From positions 5,580,001 to 5,644,000 of the forward strand of contig CP085826.1 in NCBI GenBank assembly GCA_020809705.1: DNA of 64,000 nt. The letters run 5' to 3'. Shown here one piece after another: positions 11,057 through 23,400 of the stretch (position 1 is its first letter; every line of letters starts with the position of its first letter). This DNA comes from Calonectria ilicicola (taxonomy: Eukaryota > Ascomycota > Sordariomycetes > Hypocreales > Nectriaceae). Below the pieces are notes generated by a model. It did not search any database, was not told the DNA's origin, and was given only the letters and a program-made list of their open reading frames with translations. The translations under genes and the position numbers were made by a program.

Positions 11057-12073
11057 TTAACCGCCACGTCGGCCTCCCCTCCCTCCTCTGCCCCCTCCTC
11101 GTCCTTTCCCAGGAGGAGCGGTGATCTTGAGGCCTGACGGCAAGTCCGCCACCCACTCACCATTCTCCCAAAGCTTGCCAATATCCTGCTGCCTGCCCGT
11201 CACCAACTTGAAGAAACGGGAGCTGAGTACTCCAGTCTCGTCCCCTTCCGTCAGAAGCACGCCATTGTCACTTTTCCACCACTTGATTCCCTCGTGCAGG
11301 CTGGACTCGACGTCGATTTCAATAATGAGCTGCGCATCCTTGCGCATGCCACTCACCACGCCTTCTTCGGGCGTTCCCGTCGAGCAATGAACATGGTTCC
11401 GTCCCATGACCTTGAGGCCGCCAGACTCGACAATCTTAGGCCAGAAGTAGTAATAAGTTCCGTGGAGAACGCGGGGTGGCACATTTCCCTCTTCAAGAGT
11501 AACAGGCGTAAGATGAGCATCCGAATCGAGCTTAATAGAGTGGCCTTGGTTGGCGCGGATGAGATAATCTTTGGGATTGGTACTTGTCTCTGAGAGCGAA
11601 GGGTTGGTTTCCGGGTTGGGCTTCATCGAAAAGCGCTGCTTGTCACTCGAAACAACGGCCGACTGGATCTCAGCAAATGTGGCTTGCTGAGACTTGAGCG
11701 GACCCCAGGCCAGCTATAATTGTCAGTTAGGCTAGAACTCTAGAGAACCGGTTTAATGGCATGCTTATGGAGATGGTGCCGTGCAAGGTTTGGCCACTTG
11801 GTCACAAGCTCATTCGGCTTGATGCGCCAGCACACGGAGACTTTGAAGCCTTACCACTTTATCCAACGGTGCATATCCCTCTCCGTCAAGCTGAATCTTC
11901 GCTTGCTCAGCCTGATGCCGTAACAATTTGGACAGGGCCTTCGAAATCAGGACTTCACGACCTTGGCCGCCACCTCCTCTGCCACGGCCTCCTCTTCTTC
12001 CACCTCTCTCTGCTTTTCCGAGCGCTCTGTCCTCGAGAGCTTCATACTCAGGGTTTGAGGGTTCTCCTGCCAT
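11057..12073 (-). CDS. TPT1: tRNA 2'-phosphotransferase Tpt1
   Basis: Catalyses the last step of tRNA splicing: the 2'-phosphate left at the ligated junction is moved to NAD+, giving ADP-ribose cyclic phosphate and nicotinamide. Exons are 12073-11855 and 11713-11057; the 141-nt intron is phase 0 and its removal creates GYAPLDKVLAWGPL, the conserved N-lobe. With this ATG (MAGEPSN) the product is 291 aa. Family motifs: SKALSKLLRHQAEQAKI, SSDKQRF, YLIRANQGHS, VLHGTYYYFWPKI, RNHVHCSTG. The N-terminus (GGRRGGRGRGGGG) and the C-terminus (GRGGGRGGRGGRRGG) are RG-rich, unlike yeast Tpt1, and could bind RNA. An in-frame ATG at 12202 would add 43 residues without any Asp or Glu (334 aa in all); an in-frame stop lies four codons further upstream. 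I prefer 12073 but cannot exclude 12202. Confidence 0.93.
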
Positions 12074-12202
12074 GTTGGACTGGCCAAACTTGCAATGACG
12101 AACAAAGCAGAAAGGTATCAGTTGTTTATTAGAAGCCAGTGGGAGAGTAAAAATTCTGGAGGATGCTTGTGCTAATATTCCACCACCGTTCTTGAGGAGC
12201 AT

Positions 12203-13020
12203 CAAGAAGATGTATTAATGCTGGGGTTTGACTTGTCGCCTAATGTGGAGACTGCGGCTACTAACTTTCACTTCTCACCGGTGACTCAGCACGCACACTG
12301 AGCATGACAACCAGCTCCTCCACACGCCCAAGCCACAAACAAGCTAGCAATTGACTCATATCACATATTAGGAATGGCCCATTCACAACAATTAATTCTG
12401 GAGATTGAACCCCAAGATCTGTCTGTGGGGAACCTGTCAGGAAAATACAGGGGTTGGTGATACATACGCACATCACTCTCACATGCAGACAAGACGCACA
12501 AATTAAAATCGCAAATTGGTCATAGCACAAAGTGCATGCCGCTCAGTTAACCAAACACAAAAAGGATCTGCTGTGCACGATCCCGCTTATCATACATTAT
12601 CCTTAGTACCAGTTACCCATTCCTAAATGCAATTCCGTTCACTCCAATCCTTATTCCGACATGCCCTTAGAAAAAGAGAACCTGAAAAGTGTCGTGGTTC
12701 TGTTTCAACAGTGATCCTATGACTGCTTCGCGTATTCCAGAATACCACCATGATGATTCCTCCCCCTCTTCTTTCGATTTTCGTTTTTTCGTTTATATGC
12801 ATGAATGTGATAGATAATGCTTGATGTACACCTGGTTGAACAGCGGTTCAAGTCATCGGCAGGCTTGTCATGAATCGTCAGGCCGAATGAAGTGAAAGAC
12901 GAGAAAAAAAAACTGAATCCCACTCCTCTCTTATGGGAGCAGAAAATGTGAACACGCCCGCGCGAGAAGAGTAAAGTATTTATGGTACAATCATCAAGTC
13001 AGTACAATATCGTCAAAACA
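12203..13020. other. Intergenic TPT1 upstream / 3' flank of next minus gene
   Basis: About 0.8 kb between the upstream edge of TPT1 and the stop codon of the 1155-aa gene. It holds the TPT1 promoter at its left side and the 3' UTR of the next minus-strand gene at its right. No gene or RNA recognised. Confidence 0.5.
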
Positions 13021-16000
13021 TCATCTGTAGGCGCCAGCAGTCGCTGACGACTGGGTGATGGTGACATTGCTGTCCCTGTTGGGTCTTCTGATCATGCTGC
13101 TGGTTCGATTCAGCATAGATTGCCCCAGGGATACATGACGCTGTGGTCGGTCCTCAGCAACGCGTTCTGTCGCGCCTCCATCTCGATCCTGGCTAGAACG
13201 CTCCAAGTACTTCCTTTGAGGAGTGGCACTCGAATTTAGAGGTGTCATCAATCGCGAAGGGTTCAAGTGGGAGGTGAACCGCCGACGAGGGAGAGCCGAG
13301 GACCCCAAAGCGCCATTATCAGTAGCTTGAGAGCCTGGTTCTTGAGACGCAGCTCGCGACACAGTCAGATCAGTGTTGATCCGAGATGGTGCACGAAGTG
13401 AAGGTAATTCCTCTTCTTCACCATCGAATGTTTTGCGGCGGTTGCGTACAAGCAGAGACGTCCTTCGACCTTCATCCGGCTCCTCAGTGCCAGCACGTCG
13501 AGTTCTCAATAATAGCGAAGAACGTCTACCATCCTCAGGTTCCTCAGTACCGGCGCGACGAGTCCTCGACACCAGGAGGGATGACCGACGCCGAGAAATT
13601 GGCTCCAGGGGAGTGGATGGGGTTGAAGCAGTTGTCCGGGGACCAGACAGGCCACTTCCATTGAGCAGACTAAATCTCCGCTCCTCAAACTTCGACATAG
13701 TTCGAGGGCTAGTCGTATTAGACGCCAAGGCCTGCTCAGCACTAGTACTTTGGCGCCGCTGCTGGGTGATCCCGGCAAAAGTCTTATTTACCGTCGGCGT
13801 CTTTGGAGCATCAGTTGAGGTCTGAGCTGGAGCCGGAAGCGTTTGCGTTTGCGTTCGCGTTTGCGTTTGTGTTTGTGTTTGTGTTTGCAATTGCGTGGTG
13901 GGCTGTGATGGCCGAGTCATAGTGCGATCCTCACCCAAAGCCACACATAGCTCAGTCAGGCTCCGGCAAACACTATCAGCCTTTCGCCTGAGCTGGCGAT
14001 CGGTAACTGTGGCTCCAGGGCCACCCATAGTACTGGCGCCGCTTGAGATGGGGCCAAGTTGACCTGGCGATCCCATCATGCTCGAAAGGGCCATAGCATC
14101 GTTGGCTGCAGACTCCAGAGCCCTAAAGACTTCGGCATCGAGGAGAGCCTTAGACTTGGCGAGAGCAGCCTGGAGGAGAGGGTGTCCTTCTCGGTTGGGG
14201 GGTGCTGTGATCGTTACATCCATCGTCTGGTTGGCATTCTCATTTCTAGGTCGTTTTGGTGATGATGACATGGTGGTTACTGTGGTCGTTGCGGTAGGTG
14301 GTCGTTCATCTGAAAGTCTCGAAACAGCGGCGGCGGAGGTGGGTGGGAGTTTTCCTGTGAGCTCGAGGCGATGAATTCGGGACTTGAGATCATCCAACTC
14401 ATCCCACACTGTGGATGGGGCAGTGGTAGAACCGGTTGACTCTGTTCCCTCAGCACCACCCTGGTTGGCCTCGATGCTTGGTTGGGGGAGGTCAAATGAC
14501 TTAACCAAGGGAGAGGAATGGTACGTCTTGGTTTGGTTGTGCGCTGCGCCGGTTGATCGGTAAGTAGAAACTCGGGTCTGACTAGCGGAGTTCATGTTTT
14601 CCGTTATCGATCCACGACGGCGCGACTGTGTTAAATTATCGGATTCATGGAAAGTCATACTTCTAGGAGTAGAAGGGACAGCTCGGATGGTGGCGGCTGC
14701 GGTTCGAGAGCGGGTGAGATCCTCGCCGGGATGAATCGACAAAGCCTTTTCTCTGCCAGCACTTCTATACGTAGACACGCGAGTGACTTCGCTCATTCGG
14801 TCGTCATCGCTATGTCTTTGGCGACCCGTCTCTTGCTGGTCCGAAAGACGTCGACGGACCTGAGGGGGGGAGGATGGGTTGTAAGTTGGGACCACGGAGG
14901 ACAGCGGCCGACGATGAGAGCGAGTTATTCGTGACTATTCCGGTTAGCCCCGACCATGAACGCAAGGGAGAAAACGAATCGCATTGAAGAAAGGGAAAAA
15001 AAAATTTGTTCGACAAAAGGGACAAGCACAAGAATGGGTATCCTGGAATTCTTCATGCGGAGCGCATTGGGTGTGGCGGTTACAAACATGCATCTCTGGG
15101 CACGCGGTCCTAAGACAGGGCCGAGACACGACTGGGAAGGCACAACGGAACGAATGTATAGACTTACCACAACGCTCTGAGTTTCATCAGGAATGTTTTC
15201 ATCTGGCAGGCGCTTGGAAGCCTCCTCTCGCGCAATTTTAAGAAAGACATCACCAGTATCATCACCATCAAGGGTATCGCGACGACTTGAAAGGGAGGCT
15301 GACAATGGCAGAAAATCTTGATCGGACCCGCCTTCGAAATCCCGGATTGTCCGGTCAAAGCTAGAATCTGCCAGGTCGTTCCCATCGTCAAAAATGCGGG
15401 ACCGTGAATTCATGTCGAGAGTTAGGCTCTTGCGAGAGCCAGAGGAACGGAAGGCGCGAATGGGTGGCACGCGAACGGGTCCAGAGGTGGACGGTTGTGC
15501 GTTGTGGTTGACAGGTGGCCGGTATGAGACTGGAGGACGATGCGATAAGGACGCACGCCTGTCATCAGGGGGGCTTGAGGTGGCCAGCGTTTTGGGCAGC
15601 AGCAGCTCGCGCTGACCAGGAAGTGAGTCCTTTGATGACCTGTCGGAGGATGTCAAGTGAGTGGATTCTGCTGCAGCGGCCTCAACAGCTTGCAGGCGCT
15701 CTTGATTCAGCGTAAGAGGTGGGCAGGCGCTGGACACGGCACCATTCGACCTCCGCGAAACCAGGGATCGCCGGCTTCGAGAGTGGGCGATAATAGTTGT
15801 GGTGGCGGGATGCGGGGATTCAGCGTCGTCCTGGGCAGGCAATCGGTCGGGGAACGAAGTGCGGCGTCTCGCCTGGGTTGGCTGCACAACGGCTGGAGTT
15901 GATGAATCTGGCTGAAAAGACAGGGCCCGTGTGGGGGATCGCGGGCGCGGCGGCGGCGGTGAGGCGACGTTGAGAGGCGAAGTCGTGGTCTGGGGGGCTG

Positions 16001-16721
16001 ATGAGAATGCAGATGCAGATGCAGGCGCAGATGCAAGAGTAATGGTGGAGGAGTGTTTTTCGGAGTGGTGATGTGTTGTTGTCGGGTGAGCCAGGTTTGG
16101 GGCAGTTGAGGGTGGTGCTGAATTGGGCGCCTCCAAGTCCAGGGAGCCACTGACAGTGAAAGTTCGGCCAGTAACGGCGCCCGGCTGGCGGGCTGGGCCA
16201 GCGAATGAGCCTGCGTCTGGGCCTGAGACTGGGCCTGGATCTGCTGATGGGAGGAGGATTGGGCTTGAGGCGGGGGCCGCACCGGGGGCCGGATTGGGCG
16301 CGGCGGGCGAGGGTGGCGCGTGGTGCGCTAGCGACGGGTGCGACAGCGCCGCTGATGTGCTGGGGCTGTTTTTGCCAGTGTTGTTAGGGTGACTAGCGTC
16401 AATAATGCAATCATCTTCGTCGTGGTCCTTGCTTTTGCCTGTGTCAATGGCATTGACATTGGCATTCACATTGCCATTCCCATTGCTGACGCTGGTTCTG
16501 CGATCAGCAAAACGGAATGAAGGTAGCTTGGATGAGCTGTGGCTCTGACGATGTGTGTCCGGGTTTGCGAGTGTGAGGGATGGTGCAGACGCTGAAGCAG
16601 ATGCTGATACCGAGACACCTGCACGGGGAATTGCAGTGGGCAGATGCTGATGCTGGGCCTGGTCAATACTGCGAGTGTGGCCGAGGTGGCCCGCACTGGT
16701 GAAACCGACCTTTGCGCTCAT
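13021..16721 (-). CDS. Large Ser/Pro/Arg-rich disordered protein, unknown function
   Basis: Not assigned to a characterised family. Exons are 16721-15168 and 14934-13021; the 233-nt phase-0 intron (donor GTAAGT, acceptor GAATAG) gives 1155 aa. There is no signal peptide or membrane segment. Residues 1-400 are disordered with Ser/Ala/Pro runs (SASASASA, PAPGAAPASS). The only ordered-looking part sits in the second exon: a short coiled coil WDELDDLKSRIHRLELTGKL, followed after a Thr/Pro-rich linker by a helical block with HPLLQAALAKSKALLDAEVF, ending in RQLRRKADSVCRSLTELCVA. I recall that fungal homologues of this type carry automatic 'LPXTG cell-wall anchor' names; with no secretion signal this is unlikely to be meaningful. 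A (Gln-Thr)n run and near-identical repeats around RRSSLL and RTRRAGTEEP follow. A cytoskeletal or scaffold role is possible but unproven. Confidence 0.8.
13841..13892 (-). repeat. Coding 6-bp repeat (Gln-Thr run)
   Basis: Imperfect tandem GTTTGY/GTTCGC hexamers on the plus strand, read on the minus strand as alternating Gln and Thr (one Arg) inside the large disordered protein. Such tracts usually vary in length between isolates. Confidence 0.85.
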
Positions 16722-19700
16722 TGTAGTTTTTGCTCACTGTAGCATCCCAGCAAATCTGATTGACTTTCCGACGGGGAGAGTTAGGTTTTCCTTCCAGTTC
16801 GCTTACTTGCATCCACTAGATCCTTGAAAGTTGGAATTTGATTTCTCCACCCAGGGGGCTCCAAGCTCTTGCACTCACCACACAGGGCAAGTCGTCAGGC
16901 AGGGTCCAAATCCAATCGCAACTCGTAAATCGGAGACAACGTAAACCAAGTTCCCGTTCTGGCTTGCACTCGTAGCTTCCGGTAGTCCGTGATCGTGGCT
17001 GGCGTTTTTCTTTTCCGTGGGATAATTAGAGATTAATGTAATTGGGACAGTCGATTGTTGGGTCTCGGCCTGCGCCGCCTTTCCATGGAACACGAGTAAG
17101 ACAGGATGATGGCTGCACCTTACAGCATGTACGCACTTTGGGCGGAATCGAAGATGAGACAGGATTTCGGGAGGGGGAAAAAAAAGTCCAGCGGCGGGGT
17201 CCACTGCAGAGCGTCTCGGGATGTCCTGGAAAAGAAAAGAAAACCTAGGCAAAGGAGAGCAGCCAGATGCGAGCGAGAAAAAGCTGAGACGCTTGGATTA
17301 TCGTTGGAATGAGGTGGGGGAGCCAAGAGAAGGTCCGCGAACGCGCGAGGTCGACAGTTGATCGGGGTCGGAAGCCCTACGTAGGAAAGGACAAAAAGGA
17401 GAGTGCTAAAGAGGGGATTAGAACGACAATGGGAGAGTGAGGAGAGAGAAATCCCATCTGCGAGGTAAAAAGCAGAAGAGGAAGAGGGAAGCAGAAGAGT
17501 AAAAGCAAGTGCAAGCAAACAAGAAAAGTAGACTGAGGAGAGAAGAGGGTCTCGCGAGGGCAACGTTGACCATGTCCACGACCAGGGCCACGGCGGTCCT
17601 TTCTTTCGATTCAAAATGGAGACCCGGCCCCGGAATTAGGCGCGATGGGTACCTAAAACTCTGAGCTACAGGATTGTCAAGGTTTGTACGCAGCTTGGCT
17701 TTTCGGGCTTGCACTGGACGGACTGGGCGGGCAGTCAAAAAGCAGACAAATCAAATGTACTGTACTTCAACCCAGCACCCGGCCACCACGGTCTGTGCTA
17801 GTTTGTGCTACCGACAGGCAGCTTAACGACACTACTGTGCAGCAACGTACTCAGCGGTCAAAGGGCCCAGCGCTCCACGGGCCCGAGCGAATGAGATGGG
17901 CACCTTCAAATTATGGGCGTGTGGGTTTGCCGGTGGAGGCAGTTCGCGACTGCGGCTTTCTCGAACCCAACACTGCACAGCACGCACATCACAGACAGGC
18001 CTTTGCAGTAGGCGTGACAAGGATTTGATCTACAATTCGACTCGTCTCCAGGCTAGCCGTAACGGGGGGCAGGTCTAGGTCCTGTTGCTGCTATCAGCAA
18101 TCAGACGAGGCCAGCCTGAGGGTCCGTCAAACGAGAAGCGAAGCCCGGACCATGTCGCAGGCGGGACTATCAAACAGTGAAGAAAGAAAGATGCTGGGAA
18201 CTCGGCCGGGGGGCAGAGTTTGTCGGGAGGAAAGTAAACAAAACCTACGTACCGGCAGTGTATCCCGTTGTTTGTGCCTCTTGAGGAATCCTGCTGCCCC
18301 TCATCTCCGTGCTGCTATCATTCGCTGTCCCTCTGACGTTGCATCCCGTCGTCTTCCCCGGCCCTGTTTGGGAGAGTTTGGGGCCCGAAAGGGCACCGAG
18401 CTCCTTTCGTTCTCAACTCTACAGCAAAAAACGGCAATCAACCCCCGCAAGCTCTCGCCCGGTACTGGGATTGTTCCTATCCGTCCGCGCAGGGATTGCA
18501 CTGTCGCTCAACCTCGCTGTCTCCTACGGCTACCGGACGGGGGCACCGTGGGTGAGTAGTAGTAGCGCGGGGGAGAGGGAAACAGGCATAGGCCGCCGTT
18601 GAAGTTGCCCGCTCTAGAAAAATCAAGGGGGCAGGCTGGGTGGTGGTCCGAGGAGGCTGGGGTGTGGTGAACAAAGGGGAATAGTGCTAGCCAGTCTGTC
18701 TAGCCTCGTGGTAATGGAAAGTGACAGGGGCCAGCACTGCTTGCTAGGGAACAGCCATCCGTGATCCCTGTTCTGAAACAAGAGGCTCTCTCCAGGATCG
18801 TTTGCGAGATGGGTTTCCTAGTGCTAGGGGATAGTGAAAGGTAGGCTATTGCTTTGGCAAATTAATCCCAACGTGGCCATGTTCAAGAGATACGAGGTGT
18901 CGTCCATTATGTACGGATTAACAAAACATGAACTGCGTGGTCCCAGAGGCATATGCTACGGGTCACATGTGCCTCAATAATGGAGACGCTCAAGGCCCTT
19001 CGCTCATACCGCCCTTTGTGATTGCTGATCGTTTGACAGCTCACCTAGCCACCCTCTCAACCTCTTTACCGCTCGCCAATGGCGGCGGCGTGCCACAACC
19101 CACAAGCAAGCAGCTTCGTGGCCCAACCCCAAGCTAAGGGCTCGGGAGGGAGGCTGGCAGGCAATTTGCGTGCATCGTGGCCCGAAGCCGCTGTCAAGAT
19201 TCAGTGCCCATGCCGTTTGCGCGGCTGGTTGTTGGTTGAGCCGTCTTGGTGTGCACGCCAGCAAGTAAGCCTACAGGGGGTGAGTCAATGGCGATGCATT
19301 AGCTTGTACAGACTGAGGGCATGGGACACTCTTCTGCACTTCTCAATGGAACCTCGCCATTCTCCATTGCCAAGCGATATCTACTAGACATGCACACATT
19401 TTAAAAAATCACACTCAACTACATCGGAGTCTCAAACCATGTCTCTCCCTGTCACAAACGATTAAAGGACTGCTCGTGCCCTTGGGGGGTCCTTGCAGCG
19501 ACAGGGCTGTTGTTAATTTTCCCGCCCTCGTCGAGCGTTTCGTCCCCTTTGCTAGCAGTGAAGATCGCAGAAACACCCCAGCCACCTTCACCCATGTGTC
19601 GCAGTGAAGGTGGACGCCAGGTTCCAAGCCCCTCAGGAGACAAAAGTCACGGTACGTCCGGTACGTACCCGCTATCTTCTGCCCTCACCCGTGTGGCCTG

Positions 19701-20097
19701 CATGGAGTGATCCGCACAGCACGTCAACTCTGTCGCTAGTCAGTAGCGTGCCATGGCCCGTCTCCTTTACCAGACGCTGCACATGTAGGCCGGCCAATCT
19801 GCGTGGCCCCTTTTCTAGACTGGAGCCCTCCTGAACTGCACACACTCTGTACGGCGCTGTACGTGCTCCGCTCGGTACAATCTTTGTTATTGGAGATGCT
19901 GCAGAAGGAAATGCTCAACCGCCTCGCCCCCGCCATTGCGGGGAAAACTTGCAGCGAAAAAGAAAACACGACCGCCGGAGCTGAAAACAAAATGCGATGT
20001 CTCTTCTTTTCTCGCCAGTATTGCTTCTTTGCTTCAGGCGAGGCAATAGGGTACGTGCCCTCTCGCAGATCGTCCACAGCGATGTGAGTGTGAGCGT

Positions 20098-20150
<53 letters not shown>

Positions 20151-21045
20151 TGTGTGTGTGTGAATGCGCGCGTGAGTGCGAATGCGAGTGCGCTCGAACC
20201 CCCGCGGCGGCGTCACACACAAACATCAGGGTCCTGTAATCGGCATGTGTATATCCCAGAGTGGTTTGCTGTGGCTTGCGTGCAAATGCAAACCATCGCA
20301 CGGTCAAAGATGCACCACACTAAACAAGTCACCACCATTTCGTAGTTTTTGCACGGACAATTGCCCGAAACTAATTTTCTGTCCGAGATTCCCATCTCCA
20401 TCATCTGGTGAAAAAACGTTGGAGCTACGGAGGACAAAATCCCCGGCGGCTCTGTGCAATCGGCGGATCTTTTCCTAGCAAGCAAGTACCGTACCGTACC
20501 GCACCTACATGTCTGTGAGCTCCCCCGTATTCCCATCCTCCATCCGTATATTCTCCATAATTAGAATGGAGTCGGTCACATTGAGGAGGGTCCGAGGGAT
20601 TCTGAAAGGGTGCACCACCCGCTCCATCGTCCCATCCCGCTGGTTTCGGTAAACCGTCTGGAGGCCAGTCCACGGCGGCTCATTTAATATATTATTGTTG
20701 CTACCGTGCCCTCGGCAGTGGGGATGTTGTCCTGTGCCCGTCAAAGTTCCCGAGTGTCCATGCACGTTCCCTTGCCCATCCTCCATTGCCCTGCTTACGT
20801 ACCACATGCCCGGGAAGATTTGAAACAATGACAGGTTTAATTGCCATCGCCGTACACAAAGGCACAGCCTCGCCAAATCATGGCTGTGTACACCGAGCAT
20901 GGAGCAGTGTAAAAGTGAAGCAATTTTGATTTCCTAGTCCAGACCGTTACCCTGCACTGGTTGCGCGAATTAACTCAATGTGACGGGCTACCCAAGTCGC
21001 AGCATGTACAGGCCAACTTCAGGGATTGGTGCAATCGATTTGCCT
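16722..21045. other. Gene-poor interval, left part (upstream of the 1155-aa gene)
   Basis: About 4.3 kb with GC content near that of the flanks. The first 1 kb is purine-rich on the plus strand, hence pyrimidine-rich on the coding strand of the minus gene (for example about 17400-17540), and is probably its promoter and leader. Several 60-135-codon open frames occur, but none has family similarity, codon bias or splice logic that I can support. No tRNA or 5S gene recognised. Confidence 0.5.
20083..20190. repeat. (GA)n-(TG)n microsatellite
   Basis: A perfect GA dinucleotide run from 20102 to 20148 passes straight into seven TG units (20149-20162). On both sides lie degenerate GTGAGTG / GTGCGAATGCG repeats, so the repeat probably grew from a G-N-G-N periodic region. 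It lies inside the gene-free interval. Confidence 0.95.
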
Positions 21046-23400
21046 CTGGGTTTTTTTCAATAAAAAATTTTTTTTCTTCGACGTGTCTGTTTATTCACAT
21101 TTGTGTATTTTTCAATCCATCAAGCTAGTGTATCCTGAGTTGAACGTATATCTGAGAACTATCGATTATCTAACCTGGTAAAACTTGCTTAACAAAACCC
21201 ATCTACCACAACATTTGGCGGGACCTTACTTATTTTGATTTTGCATTTGCAAGGTTCATTTGGTGTATCAACTTAACTTAGCATTGCTGCATATTTAGAC
21301 TTGTATGTAGGAAAAGAAAAGAAAACCCCATATATCATTTGTTGACCTTGCCTCCCACCTTTTTTTCTTTTTCTTTTTACGAAAAAGAGAACAAAAAACA
21401 CGCCTGTCTACATGCCGACTTCTATTTATTTCCTGATTCACCTCTTATAAATGGAGTTACACAGTGGTTTCGGGGCTGTTTCAGATGGAGTTAACCCACA
21501 AGAGAATAAATCCTTGTTGGTTCACTTCCTGGGTTTCGAATGACCCGTTCGGATTCTCTAGCGTTGTAATGATTTATTTCTTCGGGTGAGCTTGAATACA
21601 CGCAAATATCCGTTGGATTTGCGCGCCCAAGTCGATGAGGAGGACAGAAGTCAACCCAGGTATCAAGTGCTATTCGAACCTTGGCCCAAGCCGATCGCCA
21701 GTCAGGTTGGCCAGAAGTCTGGACCCGATATTTAAAAGGTCCACTGCTGTAATATGGAAATAAACTGTCCTCGAATGATTGACTAGTAGCGAGACGAGGG
21801 TCATTTACGGCTCAGGGGGCGACGTAGAGTTGAAATTGATCAACTGAAAATATCACGTTATACCATGCAAATTCCATGGAAAACACTGAAGACATAGATA
21901 CGAAATCGGAAAATTCACCTTAGCTACCTGATTCATGAGAATACAAAGTATTATCAAATGTGTCCGCGAATCTTGGAGGACCAGAATGCACACTCTGAAT
22001 ATACTGTAGGGTAGGCTACGATAATATAAAAACCGGCAATGTATATATTTATGCCGCTGTGCATCATACCTATGAGAATTACGGTATTAGTATGATTATT
22101 CTTTTCAGTGTTTAGATGGTGGTCTTCATATGATTATGTATAATGTATATGAAGGGTATATTTATTCCAATGCTTGGTCTTATTGTGATCATTGCAACAA
22201 AACTAACAAATTTCCGAAGATAATTCAACAACACGAAATAAGTTGGTCACTGCTAACTACCCACTAAAAATATCCATTACCCAATTGATGAAATATAGAT
22301 TATCCTACCTAATCTTACGAGTGTAAACACATTGCAGGCATCATAAATTATCATGACTTTGTAGAATGTTAACTCTGCCATAGCGTTCTGCCTTCAGTCC
22401 CAAAGTATTGGATAACTAAAATCATCACCATGATTCGGCGTTGACTAAAGCTGTGTAAATCTTGGTAGAGTCTGCGGGTTTGATGTGTGATCGTATTGTG
22501 AATATATGCCACAACCACATAATCACTTGTTCGACAATGAGAAATAACCCAGCGCGAAGTGGATGAGTTTCTAATAGTGTTATTAATTCCATTGACAAGT
22601 ACCGAATCGACTATCTCTAACGAGATATTCGCGGCGTGGGAATCATTCTCACACTCCACATCTAGGCTTGAGATTTGAAGTCCGCGTGGGTGTCACATTA
22701 CTTGCATCACCGAGAAGAATAGAAATAAATAGGCATGCGTTTGTTTGCGACTCATTGTTCTTGAAAACCCAAGGTAGAATTTGAAAACCAGTAGCACTAT
22801 TTTTGTTCATCGCAATCATAGTGTTGCGATCCATGGTACGGCGATGTCAGTATCATGTATTTTACAGTATAATAAAGTAGTATTGAAGCCTCATACGGCA
22901 CGGCTTTTGCAAGCCATTTATCACATCGTTTGAGGAGCTGAACAAAGTAATACCGAGTATCACAGTTGAGTGAGTTTGCTAAAAAAAAAAAAAATCCGGA
23001 TCCGAGACGTCATCCGGGATTTTTATATTGATAACTGGATCAATTTGTACTAGATGAACTAACAAAAATATGAAGGAGGGAAAGGGGAAGCTCTATTTTT
23101 GAACATATGTCGGAAGCTATACGTGTGAATCGGTTACAATATCAAGCGTATATATATATGGTTCATATAGTATTATGCTATATAATTGTAAATCAAACCG
23201 TTAGTGATCAACATCGTGCCTTTAAGAGCAAACGCTATATAGTAGCACGCAAATCGTGGAATCGGGTGGCTAAATGAATCACTGGAAGGATGACTGGAAC
23301 ATAGTTTCATGATCTTGATCTCGATTTGTGATAAAGTCTGCTTAGCAGACAGTTCCAACGCTGGCGGCAGAATCATTGGTTCCCCTACATAGCTTTTTGG
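21046..23400. other. AT-rich, ORF-poor island
   Basis: About 2.3 kb with visibly higher A+T than its surroundings, many TATA/ATAT words, poly-A/T tracts (21052-21075, 22980-22993) and almost no open frame over 60 codons. No transposase, reverse transcriptase or terminal repeat is visible. It may be a decayed repeat, a replication-origin-like region, a non-coding transcription unit or plain spacer; the sequence alone does not decide. Confidence 0.6.

Noticed and set aside
13373..13825. 150-codon plus-strand frame opposite the 1155-aa gene
   Set aside because: Antisense shadow of Arg/Ser-rich codons; no independent start context or similarity.
20102..20162. Glu-Arg/Ser-Leu repeat proteins encoded across the GA microsatellite
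   Set aside because: Both strands give dipeptide-repeat open frames simply because the dinucleotide repeat has no stops.
22369..22659. 96-codon minus-strand frame in the AT-rich island
   Set aside because: No family match; single isolated frame in AT-rich sequence; expected by chance.
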